Shown piece after piece: positions 49,965 to 58,254 of a stretch of DNA of 64,000 nt. The position numbers were made by a program, and so were the translations under genes. Location: positions 248,001-312,000 of the forward strand of contig JAXLRM010000005.1 in NCBI GenBank assembly GCA_046331095.1. The letters are read 5' to 3'. Origin of the DNA: JAIBAC01 sp046331095. Lineage in GTDB: Bacteria > Actinomycetota > Acidimicrobiia > UBA2766. Within the stretch, counting starts at the first letter, position 1. Each line of letters opens with the position of its first letter. Below the pieces are notes generated by a model. That model had not been told where the DNA came from and made no database searches. It saw only the letters and a list, made by a program, of their open reading frames with translations.

Positions 49965-50930
49965 TCAAGCGGTCTGATGCATCTTCGAAGTCGTGTCGAC
50001 GTCCATGTGGAGGAACTCCCCTTCGCCGAGTTTGGCGAGCTCGGGATCGTGGGCGGTCCCGGCGAGAGACATCGTCAGTGAGATGTGTCCACCGGACTCC
50101 ACGGAGCGCAGCTCCTGGCCCGGCAGGCCGAGCACGCATGTACTCGTCAGGTCGGCGGTACCGGCAATGTGCATCGTCATCCCCGCCAAGTTCCCGACGC
50201 CGGCCAGCGACGGGCTGCTCTTGGCGAACTCGGCGAAGTCGACGGTCACGTCGACAGGCCCATCCGTACGCGATGTCACGGTGCCCGAGTCCGCCTCGAT
50301 CGCGTACGTGTTCGTCGAGGGGACCGTCGCCTCCACTCCGCCGACAGGCACCCGTTGGCTCGTCTTCCACTCCTGGCCTGCCTCGACACCGCCTTCGGGT
50401 AACCGCGGGCAGCTCCCGCCTACGCCTGCGCCGAGCGTGCCCAAGCCGAGGCCGCCGAGCTGGCTCCCGCCAGCCACGTTCGTGGTGCCGTCGGAGCTCA
50501 TCGTGTAGGTCACCTCGCTGCTGCCTGCCTTGGCGAGCATCTGCTCGTCGACCGGCTGGTCGACACCGAATGCCTTCACGCGGCCGTCGACGCTGTCGAT
50601 CCGCACGGTCACCTTGCGGTCTGGCCCGTCTTCGGCCACCGTCTGGGTCACGTTCATCGAGAGCTGCACGGAAATGGGCGAGTCCTGCGTCAGGGCGCCT
50701 GCTGACGGCCCCATCGCAGTGCGCAGTGCGTCGCCGAAGCCCATGGTGCCGTCGGTCGTCGACGTGGCCTCGTAGGTCTGCTCGCCAGTGGCAAGCTCGT
50801 AGGACGCGAGCCGGGTGGGCACTTCGCCGGCCGTTTGCGGCTCCTGGGTCCCGCAGCCGGCAAGTAGCAGCGTTGCTGCTGCCGCCGCAGTTGCAAGGCG
50901 ACGGGTCGCTGCACGAAGGACTTGGGGCAT
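49965..50930 (-). CDS. Lipoprotein of a three-member tandem family (3)
   Basis: The 321-residue lipoprotein has a signal ending LLLAGCGT. Features shared with its two paralogues: YELATGEQTYEATS, GSCPRLPEGGVEAGQEWK, STCVLGLPGQELRS and FLHMDVDTTSKM. The two conserved cysteines probably form a disulfide. ATG at 50930. The family is not one I can name. Confidence 0.65.
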   Translation of the reverse strand: MPQVLRAATRRLATAAAAATLLLAGCGTQEPQTAGEVPTRLASYELATGEQTYEATSTTDGTMGFGDALRTAMGPSAGALTQDSPISVQLSMNVTQTVAEDGPDRKVTVRIDSVDGRVKAFGVDQPVDEQMLAKAGSSEVTYTMSSDGTTNVAGGSQLGGLGLGTLGAGVGGSCPRLPEGGVEAGQEWKTSQRVPVGGVEATVPSTNTYAIEADSGTVTSRTDGPVDVTVDFAEFAKSSPSLAGVGNLAGMTMHIAGTADLTSTCVLGLPGQELRSVESGGHISLTMSLAGTAHDPELAKLGEGEFLHMDVDTTSKMHQTA

Positions 50931-50953
50931 CGACGCTCCCTCCAGTTTCGGGT

Positions 50954-51436
50954 TCAGCCGTCTCCGGCTGCCGGGCACCTGGTGCCGACCCGCTCGAAGG
51001 TCACCGCGGTTGCCGTGGGGTCCAGCCCCGCTCCGGAGAGGAACCCCTCGGGGAGCTCCAGCGCGCGATCGTAGGGCTGGGTCGGACCGAACTCGGGGCA
51101 CACCGCCCCACCCGGACAAGGGTCCATGGCGATCGGCTCCTGCAGGGTCCCGTCACCCCCAAGCGGTACGAGGTCCAACGGGATCGTCGTGTCCTTCATC
51201 CAGAACCGGTAGGGCCCTTGGCGGTCGAAGACGAAGAGCATGCCGTCGTAGGGGTCGAGCGACGCGCGCGACGCGAGGCCGTGCTGGCGTTCCGCGTCGG
51301 TGTCGGCGACGAGGAGGCACAGCTCGACGACGCGTTCGGATGTGCGCAACCTGGCGATCTCGCCGGTGTCGCCGGGGGTCGCACCACGCTGGCGGGGCGA
51401 CTGCACGCATGCAGCCACCAGCACCGCCGTGCCCAC
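50954..51436 (-). CDS. DUF192 family exported protein
   Basis: The mature domain matches the DUF192 (COG1430) family: GLASRASLDPYDGMLFVFDR, YRFWMKDTTIPLDLVPL and ALELPEGFL. The first canonical start is the GTG at 51436, but that gives only MGTAVLVAAC before the lipobox Cys. The same frame is open upstream through NCRWTRARLTLALV, a proper n- and h-region, back to a CTG at 51481 that overlaps the panB stop (CTGA). The real start is therefore probably the non-canonical CTG, giving 175 residues. Function of the family is unknown. Confidence 0.8.
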   Translation of the reverse strand: MGTAVLVAACVQSPRQRGATPGDTGEIARLRTSERVVELCLLVADTDAERQHGLASRASLDPYDGMLFVFDRQGPYRFWMKDTTIPLDLVPLGGDGTLQEPIAMDPCPGGAVCPEFGPTQPYDRALELPEGFLSGAGLDPTATAVTFERVGTRCPAAGDG

Positions 51437-51477
51437 GAGAGCCAGCGTCAGGCGGGCGCGGGTCCAGCGGCAGTTCG

Positions 51478-52422
51478 TCAGTGCTCGGCCGCTTCGGTGC
51501 TCAGGGCCGAGGTGCCCAGAGCGGCAGCGACGTCACCGGGCAGCTTGTAGGACTCGCCGGGTCCCGGGAACGCGCCGGCGCGAACGTCGTCGGCGTAGCG
51601 GGAGACCGCGTCGACGGCAAGGCCACCCAGGTCGGCGTAGCGCCGCACGAACTTCGGGACGTGACCGTCGGTCAAGCCCAGGAGGTCGTGGATCACGAGC
51701 ACCTGCCCGTCACAGTGGGGGCCTGCTCCGATGCCGATCGTGGGAACACCGACATCTGCGGTGATGAGCGCGGCGAGCTCGGCGGGGACTCCCTCGAGCA
51801 CCATCGCGAACACGCCCGCCTCGGCGAGAGCCGCGGCGTCCGCGAGGAGCTCTTCCGCCTGTTCGCGGACCTTGCCCTGCACGCGGAAGCCGCCCATCGC
51901 GTTGACGCTCTGAGGGGTGAGGCCGATGTGGCCCATGACCGGGATCTCGGCGTCGAGTAGTGCGCCGATCATGTGCAGGCGCTTGCGGCCTCCCTCGATC
52001 TTCACGCACTCGGCTCCACCTTCGACCACGAGACGCCCCGCGTTGCGGACGGTGTCCTCGATGGAGACGTGGTAGCTGAGAAACGGCATGTCGCCGACCA
52101 CGAGGGCTCGTGGGCGCTGGCTCGTCACGGCCGCCGTGTGGTGGACCATCTCGTCGACGCTGACCCTGAGCGTGTCGTCGCGCCCGAGCACGACCATCCC
52201 CAGGGAGTCGCCGACGAGCACCAGGTCGACTCCGGCGCGATCGGCAATGCGGGCCGTCGCTGCATCGTAGGCGGTGGTCATCACGAGGGGGATGCCGCCG
52301 CCCTTGGCGGCCCGCACCACCGGCACGGTGACCTTGTGGGGCGTCGGGGAACTCGACCGGGACGGCGCCTGCGCGCTCGCGCCGGCGTCACCGGGCGGGT
52401 TCGTGTACCCGTAGCTGCTCAT
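51478..52422 (-). CDS. panB: 3-methyl-2-oxobutanoate hydroxymethyltransferase PanB
   Basis: First committed enzyme of pantothenate synthesis, transferring a hydroxymethyl group from methylene-tetrahydrofolate to ketoisovalerate. The 314-residue protein has PLVMTTAYDAATARIADRAG, LVGDSLGMVVLGRDDTL (metal-binding Asp), GDMPFLSYHVS, VKIEGG, GHIGLTPQSVNAMGGF and GIGAGPHCDGQVLVIHDLLG. ATG at 52422 with GGAGG five bases upstream. The first 30 residues (Ser/Pro/Ala-rich) are a variable extension. No panC or panD in the window. Confidence 0.96.
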   Translation of the reverse strand: MSSYGYTNPPGDAGASAQAPSRSSSPTPHKVTVPVVRAAKGGGIPLVMTTAYDAATARIADRAGVDLVLVGDSLGMVVLGRDDTLRVSVDEMVHHTAAVTSQRPRALVVGDMPFLSYHVSIEDTVRNAGRLVVEGGAECVKIEGGRKRLHMIGALLDAEIPVMGHIGLTPQSVNAMGGFRVQGKVREQAEELLADAAALAEAGVFAMVLEGVPAELAALITADVGVPTIGIGAGPHCDGQVLVIHDLLGLTDGHVPKFVRRYADLGGLAVDAVSRYADDVRAGAFPGPGESYKLPGDVAAALGTSALSTEAAEH

Positions 52423-52530
52423 CGGTGCCTCCTCGCGTCCAGCGCCCATAGGGCTGCCGGCGCTACGGCAATGCGTTCACGTGAATCCTACGCCGTCGCG
52501 GGGGTGGACTCCTGTACCGGATCGACGCGA

Positions 52531-54897
52531 TCAGTCGCCCGTTGACGATCCGCCGCTACCGGAACCGCCACCACCGGAACCACCACCGGAGCCGCCACCA
52601 CCGGAACCCGAACCACCGCCGCCGCTGCCGGAACCGCCACCGGAACCGCCACCGCCACCACCGGAACCGGAACCGGAACCGCCACCGGAACCGCCACCGC
52701 CACCACCGGAACCCGAACCACCGCTGCCGCTGCCGCTGCCGGAACCGCTTCCCGTGCCGCCGGAGTCCCCGGAGCCCGACGATGTCGGCGCGTCCGGCTT
52801 GCCCGACGAGGAGCCACCCGAGCGCCGCTTGGTGCCACCCGAACCCGCTCCGCGGCGTCGCTCGGACACGCCCGCGTCGGCCCGCGACGAGTCACCGCCA
52901 GGCAGGTCGGCGGGAGCGTCGACGGTCTCCATCACGCGCTGCATGTGATCATGGAAGATCAGGGCTGGGAACGTGCCTCCGTAGACGCGCCGTCCGTGCA
53001 CGTCGACCATCGGGCGCGAACGTCCCTCCTTGTAGCCGACCCACACGGCGGTCGTGAACTCGGGCGTGAAGCCCACGAACCAGGCGTCCCCGTAGTCCTG
53101 GGTGGTACCCGTCTTGCCGGCCACGTGACCGTTGTCGATGGAAGCGGAGGTGCCGGTCCCGTGGTCGACGACCCCCGACAGCGCCGCCGTCACCGAGTCG
53201 GCGACACCCTCGTCGAGGATCTGCTCGCGGCCGGGGGCCAACTGGTAGCGAGCAGTCCCGTCGGGGGCGGTCACGGACTCGAACAGGTGCACGCCGGGGT
53301 CGGCGCCACGGTTGGCGATGATCGCGTAGGCGTGCGCCATCTCGAGCGGACTCACCTCGCCGGCTCCCAGCGCGATCGACGGCACCGGCTGCAGCGGGCT
53401 CGTCACCCCGAGGCGGTGCGCCATCGCCACGACATCGGCGGGACCGACGTCCATCACGAGCTGGGCGAAGACGGTGTTGATCGAACCTGCCGTCGCCGCC
53501 ATCAGGTCGACGGTGCCGCCCCCCTCGGCATCCCCGGCGTTGGACACGTCCCACGAGGTCCCGTCCTCGAGCGGGATCCGGATCGACCGCGGTGCCGAAT
53601 ACCGTGTCCGCGGCGAGATCCCCTTGTCGAACGCCGCGGCGAGGACGATCGCCTTGAACGTCGACCCGGCCTGACGTCCGCTACCACCCCCCTCGCGGCC
53701 GACGGCGAGGTTCACCTGGCTCTGGCTGTAGTCGTCACCACCAACCATGGCCCTGACCCTGCCGTCGCTGTCGAGGGTGACGACTGCCGCATCGGGGTCG
53801 TCGTCGCGGTCGAGGCGGTCACGCGCTGCCTGCTCGGCCGACGCCTGCATGTCGGGGTCCAGCGTGGTCACGACCCGGAGCCCACCCCGGTACACCGCGT
53901 CCTCGCCGAACTGAGCGACGAGCTGACGCCGCACGTACTCCGCGAAGTACGCGCTCCCCCCGGCTGCGGTGACGGTGCGGCGCTCCGGCTTCGCGATCGC
54001 CACCACCGGCGCCGGCGCGATCGCCGCCGCCGTGGCGGGGTCGAGAGAACCCATCTCGACCATCGCGCCGAGCGTGGCGTTGCGGCGTCGCATCGCCTCC
54101 TGGGGATGTTCGAGCGGGTCGGCGGTCGCCGGCGAGTTCAGGATTCCTGCGAGGTAGGCGGACTGGCCCACGTCGAGCTGGGACGTCGTGGTCCCGAAGT
54201 ACGAGCGCGCCGCCGCCTCGACGCCGTATGCCCCGCGTCCGAAGTACACGGTGTTGAGGTACATCCCGAGGATCTCCTCCTTGGAGAACCGCTGCTCGAG
54301 CTTCAGTGCCATCACCGCCTCCCGCGCCTTGCGCGCGAACGTGCGGTCGGGGTTGAGGTAGACGTTCTTGATGTACTGCTGTGGGATCGTCGACCCGCCC
54401 TGGGTGGGCTTGTCACGCAGGTCCGACCAGGCGGCACGCACGATCCCCTGGAGGTCGACGCCGGAGTGCTCGAAATAGCGCCGGTCCTCACGCGCCACGA
54501 CGGCAGCGGACATGTGCGCCGGGACCTGGCCGAACGGCACGACGATACGGTCCTGTTCGGTACGGAACTCCACGAGGGAGTTGCCCTTTGCGTCGTAGAC
54601 GAACGTCGTCTGCGCAGGAGGTACGGGATCGGGTAGCTCGACCGTGGAGGCCCAGTAGAGGACCGCGCCTGCGGTGGCGAAGAGCGCGAGCCCGATTCCG
54701 CCGCACACGTAAGCCGTGGCGCGCAGCCAGCGGCGGACGAACCTGCGCCCCGGCGAGGGTGCGAGCGCGATCACATCGAGCTTGCGCCGCCCGCCACGGT
54801 GCCCGTCGGGCATCGTCCGCGCCGGGGCACGCCGGCGCCGGGGCGCGGGACGCGGGTCGGCGGTGCGCCGCCCGGGCATCGTGGGGGTCGAGACCAC
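52531..54897 (-). CDS. Class A penicillin-binding protein (bifunctional PBP1-like)
   Basis: The 788-residue peptidoglycan synthase has a basic cytoplasmic N-terminus, one transmembrane helix (YVCGGIGLALFATAGAVLYWA), a GT51 glycosyltransferase domain (VVAREDRRYFEHSGVDLQGI, GGSTIPQQYIKN, RKAREAVMALKLEQ) and a transpeptidase domain with SxxK in AGSTFKAI, SxN in AGSINTVF and KTG in VAGKTGTTQDYG. The last 70 or so residues are a Gly/Ser low-complexity tail (SGSGSGSGGSGSGGGGGGSG and similar) encoded by imperfect short repeats. GTG at 54897 has AGGA eight bases upstream; ATG at 54879 is an alternative. Follows DUF5318 as in many actinobacteria. Confidence 0.92.
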   Translation of the reverse strand: MVSTPTMPGRRTADPRPAPRRRRAPARTMPDGHRGGRRKLDVIALAPSPGRRFVRRWLRATAYVCGGIGLALFATAGAVLYWASTVELPDPVPPAQTTFVYDAKGNSLVEFRTEQDRIVVPFGQVPAHMSAAVVAREDRRYFEHSGVDLQGIVRAAWSDLRDKPTQGGSTIPQQYIKNVYLNPDRTFARKAREAVMALKLEQRFSKEEILGMYLNTVYFGRGAYGVEAAARSYFGTTTSQLDVGQSAYLAGILNSPATADPLEHPQEAMRRRNATLGAMVEMGSLDPATAAAIAPAPVVAIAKPERRTVTAAGGSAYFAEYVRRQLVAQFGEDAVYRGGLRVVTTLDPDMQASAEQAARDRLDRDDDPDAAVVTLDSDGRVRAMVGGDDYSQSQVNLAVGREGGGSGRQAGSTFKAIVLAAAFDKGISPRTRYSAPRSIRIPLEDGTSWDVSNAGDAEGGGTVDLMAATAGSINTVFAQLVMDVGPADVVAMAHRLGVTSPLQPVPSIALGAGEVSPLEMAHAYAIIANRGADPGVHLFESVTAPDGTARYQLAPGREQILDEGVADSVTAALSGVVDHGTGTSASIDNGHVAGKTGTTQDYGDAWFVGFTPEFTTAVWVGYKEGRSRPMVDVHGRRVYGGTFPALIFHDHMQRVMETVDAPADLPGGDSSRADAGVSERRRGAGSGGTKRRSGGSSSGKPDAPTSSGSGDSGGTGSGSGSGSGSGGSGSGGGGGGSGGGSGSGSGGGGGGSGGGSGSGGGGSGSGGGGSGGGSGGGGSGSGGSSTGD
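52565..52760 (-). repeat. Low-complexity minisatellite in the PBP gene
   Basis: On the plus strand units such as CCACCGGAACC and GCCACCGCCACCACCGGAAC recur many times; a roughly 45-base segment occurs twice (from about 52628 and 52674). All changes keep the Gly/Ser reading frame. Copy number is likely to vary between strains. Confidence 0.75.
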
Positions 54898-54908
54898 GCC
54901 GGCCGTCC

Positions 54909-55295
54909 TCAGGTGACCCGCGGCTCGGAGCCGGCGGGGACCGCCGGAGCCGGGTCGCCCAGATACGACCTGCGTAGATGGTTCCAGGAGCACTCGAGAC
55001 AGACCTCGACGCAGTAGCACCTGACCCCGTCCATCGCCACGTAGCGCACGATCTCGTCGGGTGCCACGACGCGGCCGTTGTTGCGCGCCAGGCGCTCGCC
55101 GAAGACGAAGGACACGACGACGACGTCACCGGCATCGCACACGGGGCACGCGTCCTCGGTCGGGTCGCCGTAGTTGCGTGCCGCCCGCAGTAGCTCGTGC
55201 TGGGCGTCGCAGACCTCCGATCGTGTGACGCGCCCGGCCCTCAGATCCTCGAGCACCGCGCGTCGCGCAAGCGAGTAGTCCGTGACTGCGTACAT
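54909..55295 (-). CDS. DUF5318 family zinc-ribbon-like protein
   Basis: The 128-residue protein matches the actinobacterial DUF5318 family. It has a helical N-terminus (LARRAVLEDLRAGRVTRSEV) and cysteine pairs in DACPVCDAGDVVVVSFVFG and VRCYCVEVCLECSWNHL, consistent with zinc binding. The family commonly sits directly before a class A PBP gene, as here (11-base gap). Function unknown. Confidence 0.82.
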   Translation of the reverse strand: MYAVTDYSLARRAVLEDLRAGRVTRSEVCDAQHELLRAARNYGDPTEDACPVCDAGDVVVVSFVFGERLARNNGRVVAPDEIVRYVAMDGVRCYCVEVCLECSWNHLRRSYLGDPAPAVPAGSEPRVT

Positions 55296-55427
55296 GTGAG
55301 GGTCGATACTACGGGCTTTCGGCCCCCAGTTCTCCGGCGCCTGCAGGCACCGGATCCTTCGTCCCAGAGAAGACCGGGGCGCGGTTGCCGGCCGGACGAG
55401 GAAGCACCGCGCGCACTTCGGAACGGG

Positions 55428-56531
55428 TCAGGGGCGCACGAACTTCGAGTAGCCGCCCGCGGAGCCGTACTTCACGACGTCGCCGGTATGGGGCGCGTTG
55501 ATGACGGATCCGCCCCCGACGACCAACGCTATGTGCCCGGGGCGCCATGCGAGGTCGCCTGCCGCCGGACTCGACACCGACGGGAACATGCCGGCTTGGT
55601 CACCGGAGGAATGCGGCAGCGACTTGCCACCGGCACGCCAGGCCATCATCGTCAGGCCGGAGCAGTCGAAACAGCCCGGGCCGGCACCGCCCCAGCAGTA
55701 CGGCTTGCCGAGTTGCGCCTGCGCGTAGGCCACAGCCGCCCCGGCACCGCCAGAAGGCGGCCCCGAGTAGTCGCCGCCGCCGCCGCCACCGCCCGAGCTG
55801 GCGCTGCTGCCGCCGCGCGCACGTGCAGGCGTGCCGCCGGGGCCTCTGGCACTCGATTGAGCCTGCGCCTCGCGCTGGGCACGCTCGGCTGCCTGACGTG
55901 CCTGTTCCGCGGCGGCGGCCCGCTCGGCGTCGAGTTGGCCCTTGTACCTGTTGGTGATGTCCTGCTGCTGGGCGACGGAGGTCTCGATCTCCTTGCGCTT
56001 GGCCTCGAGACCACCGACGAGGTCCTGCTGTTCCTTCTGCTTGGCACTGAGAGCGTCGCGCTCGGCCTGGAGGTCGTCGCGTGCCGCGCCGTAGGCCGAC
56101 ATGGCGTCGCGTGTCTCGTTCTGGACCTGACTCAGGTAGCGGGTCGCCGTCGGCACCTGGGACGCCTCGGCCATGGTGAAGATGGCGAGGAAGCTCTCGG
56201 CGCTGGTGTTGGCGCCGTACTTGTAGACGGCGGCAGCCTGCTTGCGGAACCGGCTGGACTGCTCGTCGAACTGCTTCTGCTTGTCCGCGAGGCGCGCTTC
56301 GGCGGCCGACACGTCCTTCTTGAGCTGCGCCAGGCGCCCCTGACTCTCGTTGTACTGGTCGACGAGCTGGTCGGACTGCTCCGAGAGCTTGTCCAGCTGC
56401 GCCTTTGCCGACTCGTAGTCGGATGCGGTGTCGGCAACGGCCGACTGCGGTGCCCAGACGACCACCGACACCAGCAGACCGACAAGGGTCGCGGTGGCGA
56501 GTGCACGTGCACGGATGGGCCTGCGAAGCAT
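55428..56531 (-). CDS. Secreted NlpC/P60 peptidoglycan hydrolase with coiled coil
   Basis: The 367-residue protein has a signal peptide (ALATATLVGLLVSVVVWAP QSAVA region), a long coiled coil (about 35-225, rich in Ala/Gln/Glu/Lys, interrupted near 90-120), a Gly/Ser linker and an NlpC/P60 domain with catalytic Cys in CFDCSGLTMMAW, His in PGHIALVVG and a third polar residue in NAPHTGD. This architecture resembles the RipA/RipC- and CwlO-type endopeptidases that cut gamma-D-Glu-DAP bonds during division or elongation; FtsEX-type regulation of such coiled coils is known but no ftsEX is here. ATG at 56531 with GAGG upstream. Confidence 0.88.
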   Translation of the reverse strand: MLRRPIRARALATATLVGLLVSVVVWAPQSAVADTASDYESAKAQLDKLSEQSDQLVDQYNESQGRLAQLKKDVSAAEARLADKQKQFDEQSSRFRKQAAAVYKYGANTSAESFLAIFTMAEASQVPTATRYLSQVQNETRDAMSAYGAARDDLQAERDALSAKQKEQQDLVGGLEAKRKEIETSVAQQQDITNRYKGQLDAERAAAAEQARQAAERAQREAQAQSSARGPGGTPARARGGSSASSGGGGGGGDYSGPPSGGAGAAVAYAQAQLGKPYCWGGAGPGCFDCSGLTMMAWRAGGKSLPHSSGDQAGMFPSVSSPAAGDLAWRPGHIALVVGGGSVINAPHTGDVVKYGSAGGYSKFVRP

Positions 56532-56548
56532 GAACAACCTCGGAGTCG

Positions 56549-56649
56549 CTTGTACTGACCAGTGGCGGTCGCCCGGGGCGCCCCCTCGAGGCGCCGTAGC
56601 TCGCAGGCTCGAACGCCACTCACCGAACGGACCGCTCAGCAGGTACAAG
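56549..56649 (-). ncRNA. Structured 5' leader of the NlpC/P60 gene (unidentified)
   Basis: The leader can form a nested structure: an outer 7-base-pair stem (CTTGTAC 56549-56555 with GTACAAG 56643-56649), an inner 7-base-pair stem (AGTGGCG 56561-56567 with CGCCACT 56614-56620) and a hairpin GGCGCC-N7-GGCGCC (56577-56595). It lies between the CCA-enzyme stop and the ATG at 56531. The location suits a riboswitch, since c-di-AMP (ydaO) switches control cell-wall hydrolases in actinobacteria, but I do not see the ydaO consensus. Terminator or attenuator is an alternative. Confidence 0.4.
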
Positions 56650-56702
56650 GCGCGAACGCTAGCACCGCTTTCGCCAGGATCGAAGAATCCGCGCGGACCG
56701 AA

Positions 56703-58169
56703 TCAGGCGCCTCGGCCCGGTCCCGCCCCGGTGTCGTCGACCCCGCCCGCATCCTCACCAGCGGCTTCGCGGCGTCCTCGCCACCACTCGTCGAGCCTCC
56801 CGAAGATCTCCGGCTCGCCGAGCTCGCCTTCGTCCAAACGGATCTCGAGCAGGTAATCGAGTGCGTCCCCGACGGCGGGCCCCGGCGCGATGTCGAGGTG
56901 TTCCATGACGGCGCGCCCGTCGATCTCGGGTCGGATCCGACTCAGCTCCTCCTGTTGTGCGAGCTCGGCGATCCGGGCTTCGAGCTCGTCCATGCGGAGC
57001 TGCAGATCCTGTGCCCTCCGGCGGTTGCGGGTGGTGCAGTCGCTGCGGACGAGGTCGTTGAGGTCGACCAGGTGGTCACCGGCATCGCGGGCGTAGCGCC
57101 GCACCGCCGCGTCACTCCACCCCATCTTGTAGGTGTGCACGCGCAGGTGCAGGAACACGAGCTGGGACACCGAGTCGACGACGTCGGAGGGGTACTTGAG
57201 TGCGCGCAGGCGCCTACGAGCCATCTTGGCGCCGACCACGTCGTGATGGTGGAACTGCACCCCGCCGGGTCCGATCGAACGGGTCTGCGGCTTGGCGATG
57301 TCGTGCAGGAGGGCCGCGAGCCGCACCACGAGACGGGGTGGGGTCTTCTGTGTCACCGCGATCGAGTGGGTCAGGACGTCCTTGTGGCGGTGCACGGGGT
57401 CCTGCTCGAGACGCATGGCGGGCACCTCTGGGAGGAATCGCTCCATCAGGCCCGTGTCGACGAGCAGCCAGAGGGCTTCGCTCACCTTCGCACGGGTGAG
57501 CAGGCGGCTGAGCTCGTCGCGGATCCTCTCGGCTGACACGAAGTCGAGATCCGCGGCCCCCGCGGCCATCGCGCCACGCACATCCGCTGTCGGCCGCAGG
57601 TCGAGTTGGGCAACGAAGCGGGCAGCGCGCAACATCCGGAGCGGGTCTTCGGCAAACGAGATCGCCGCCTCACGCGGTGTTGCCAGGACCTTCTGGGCGA
57701 GGTGCGAGACCCCACCGAAGGGGTCCACGAGAGTCCCGTCGTCGGGACGGATCGCCATCGCGTTCACCGTGAAGTCGCGGCGCATGAGATCGCCACGTAG
57801 GTCGTCGCCGAAGGTCACCTCCGGTTTGCGCGACCCGGCCGCGTACACGTCGGCGCGATAGGTGGTGATCTCCACGCTCTGCCCGTTGATCCGCGCGCCG
57901 ATCGTGCCGAAGGCACGCCCCATCGTCCATGTCTCCGAAGCAAGAGGCGCCACGATCGCCTCGGTGTCGGCGGGTCGGGCGTCCGTCGCGAAGTCGAGGT
58001 CCTGGTGTTCGACGCCGAGCAGGCTGTCGCGCACGCTGCCGCCCACGAGGAAGAGCTCGCGTCCCGCAGCCTCGAACGCCGCGTGCAGTGACCTCACCAC
58101 GGAGTTGCCGAGGACGCGTCCGAGCAGGCCGGCGGCGTCGCGGGTCGGTGTGGTCTCGGGAAGGGCCAT
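56703..58169 (-). CDS. CCA-adding tRNA nucleotidyltransferase
   Basis: The 488-residue class II nucleotidyltransferase adds or repairs the CCA end of tRNAs, needed here because tRNA-Gly has no encoded CCA. Features: LFLVGGSVRDSLLG and QDLDFATDARP (catalytic Asp pair), MRRDFTVNAMAI, PLRMLRAARFVAQL (RNA-binding helix), and an HD domain (LTHSIAV, LAALLHDIAKPQTR). The C-terminal tail is Gly/Asp-rich. ATG at 58169. In actinobacteria this gene is often near murJ and DUF6049, as here. Confidence 0.92.
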   Translation of the reverse strand: MALPETTPTRDAAGLLGRVLGNSVVRSLHAAFEAAGRELFLVGGSVRDSLLGVEHQDLDFATDARPADTEAIVAPLASETWTMGRAFGTIGARINGQSVEITTYRADVYAAGSRKPEVTFGDDLRGDLMRRDFTVNAMAIRPDDGTLVDPFGGVSHLAQKVLATPREAAISFAEDPLRMLRAARFVAQLDLRPTADVRGAMAAGAADLDFVSAERIRDELSRLLTRAKVSEALWLLVDTGLMERFLPEVPAMRLEQDPVHRHKDVLTHSIAVTQKTPPRLVVRLAALLHDIAKPQTRSIGPGGVQFHHHDVVGAKMARRRLRALKYPSDVVDSVSQLVFLHLRVHTYKMGWSDAAVRRYARDAGDHLVDLNDLVRSDCTTRNRRRAQDLQLRMDELEARIAELAQQEELSRIRPEIDGRAVMEHLDIAPGPAVGDALDYLLEIRLDEGELGEPEIFGRLDEWWRGRREAAGEDAGGVDDTGAGPGRGA

Positions 58170-58254
58170 GACGGAGTCAGCCTAGGAGAGGCGCCCCCGA
58201 GCCACCCCACGAGGAACGTGCGCCGCGGCCCTTCGCAGCGACCACGCGTACGTC

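Noticed and set aside
56532..56702. ydaO-type c-di-AMP riboswitch
   Set aside because: The location fits but I cannot find the conserved ydaO core segments; reported only as an unidentified structured leader.
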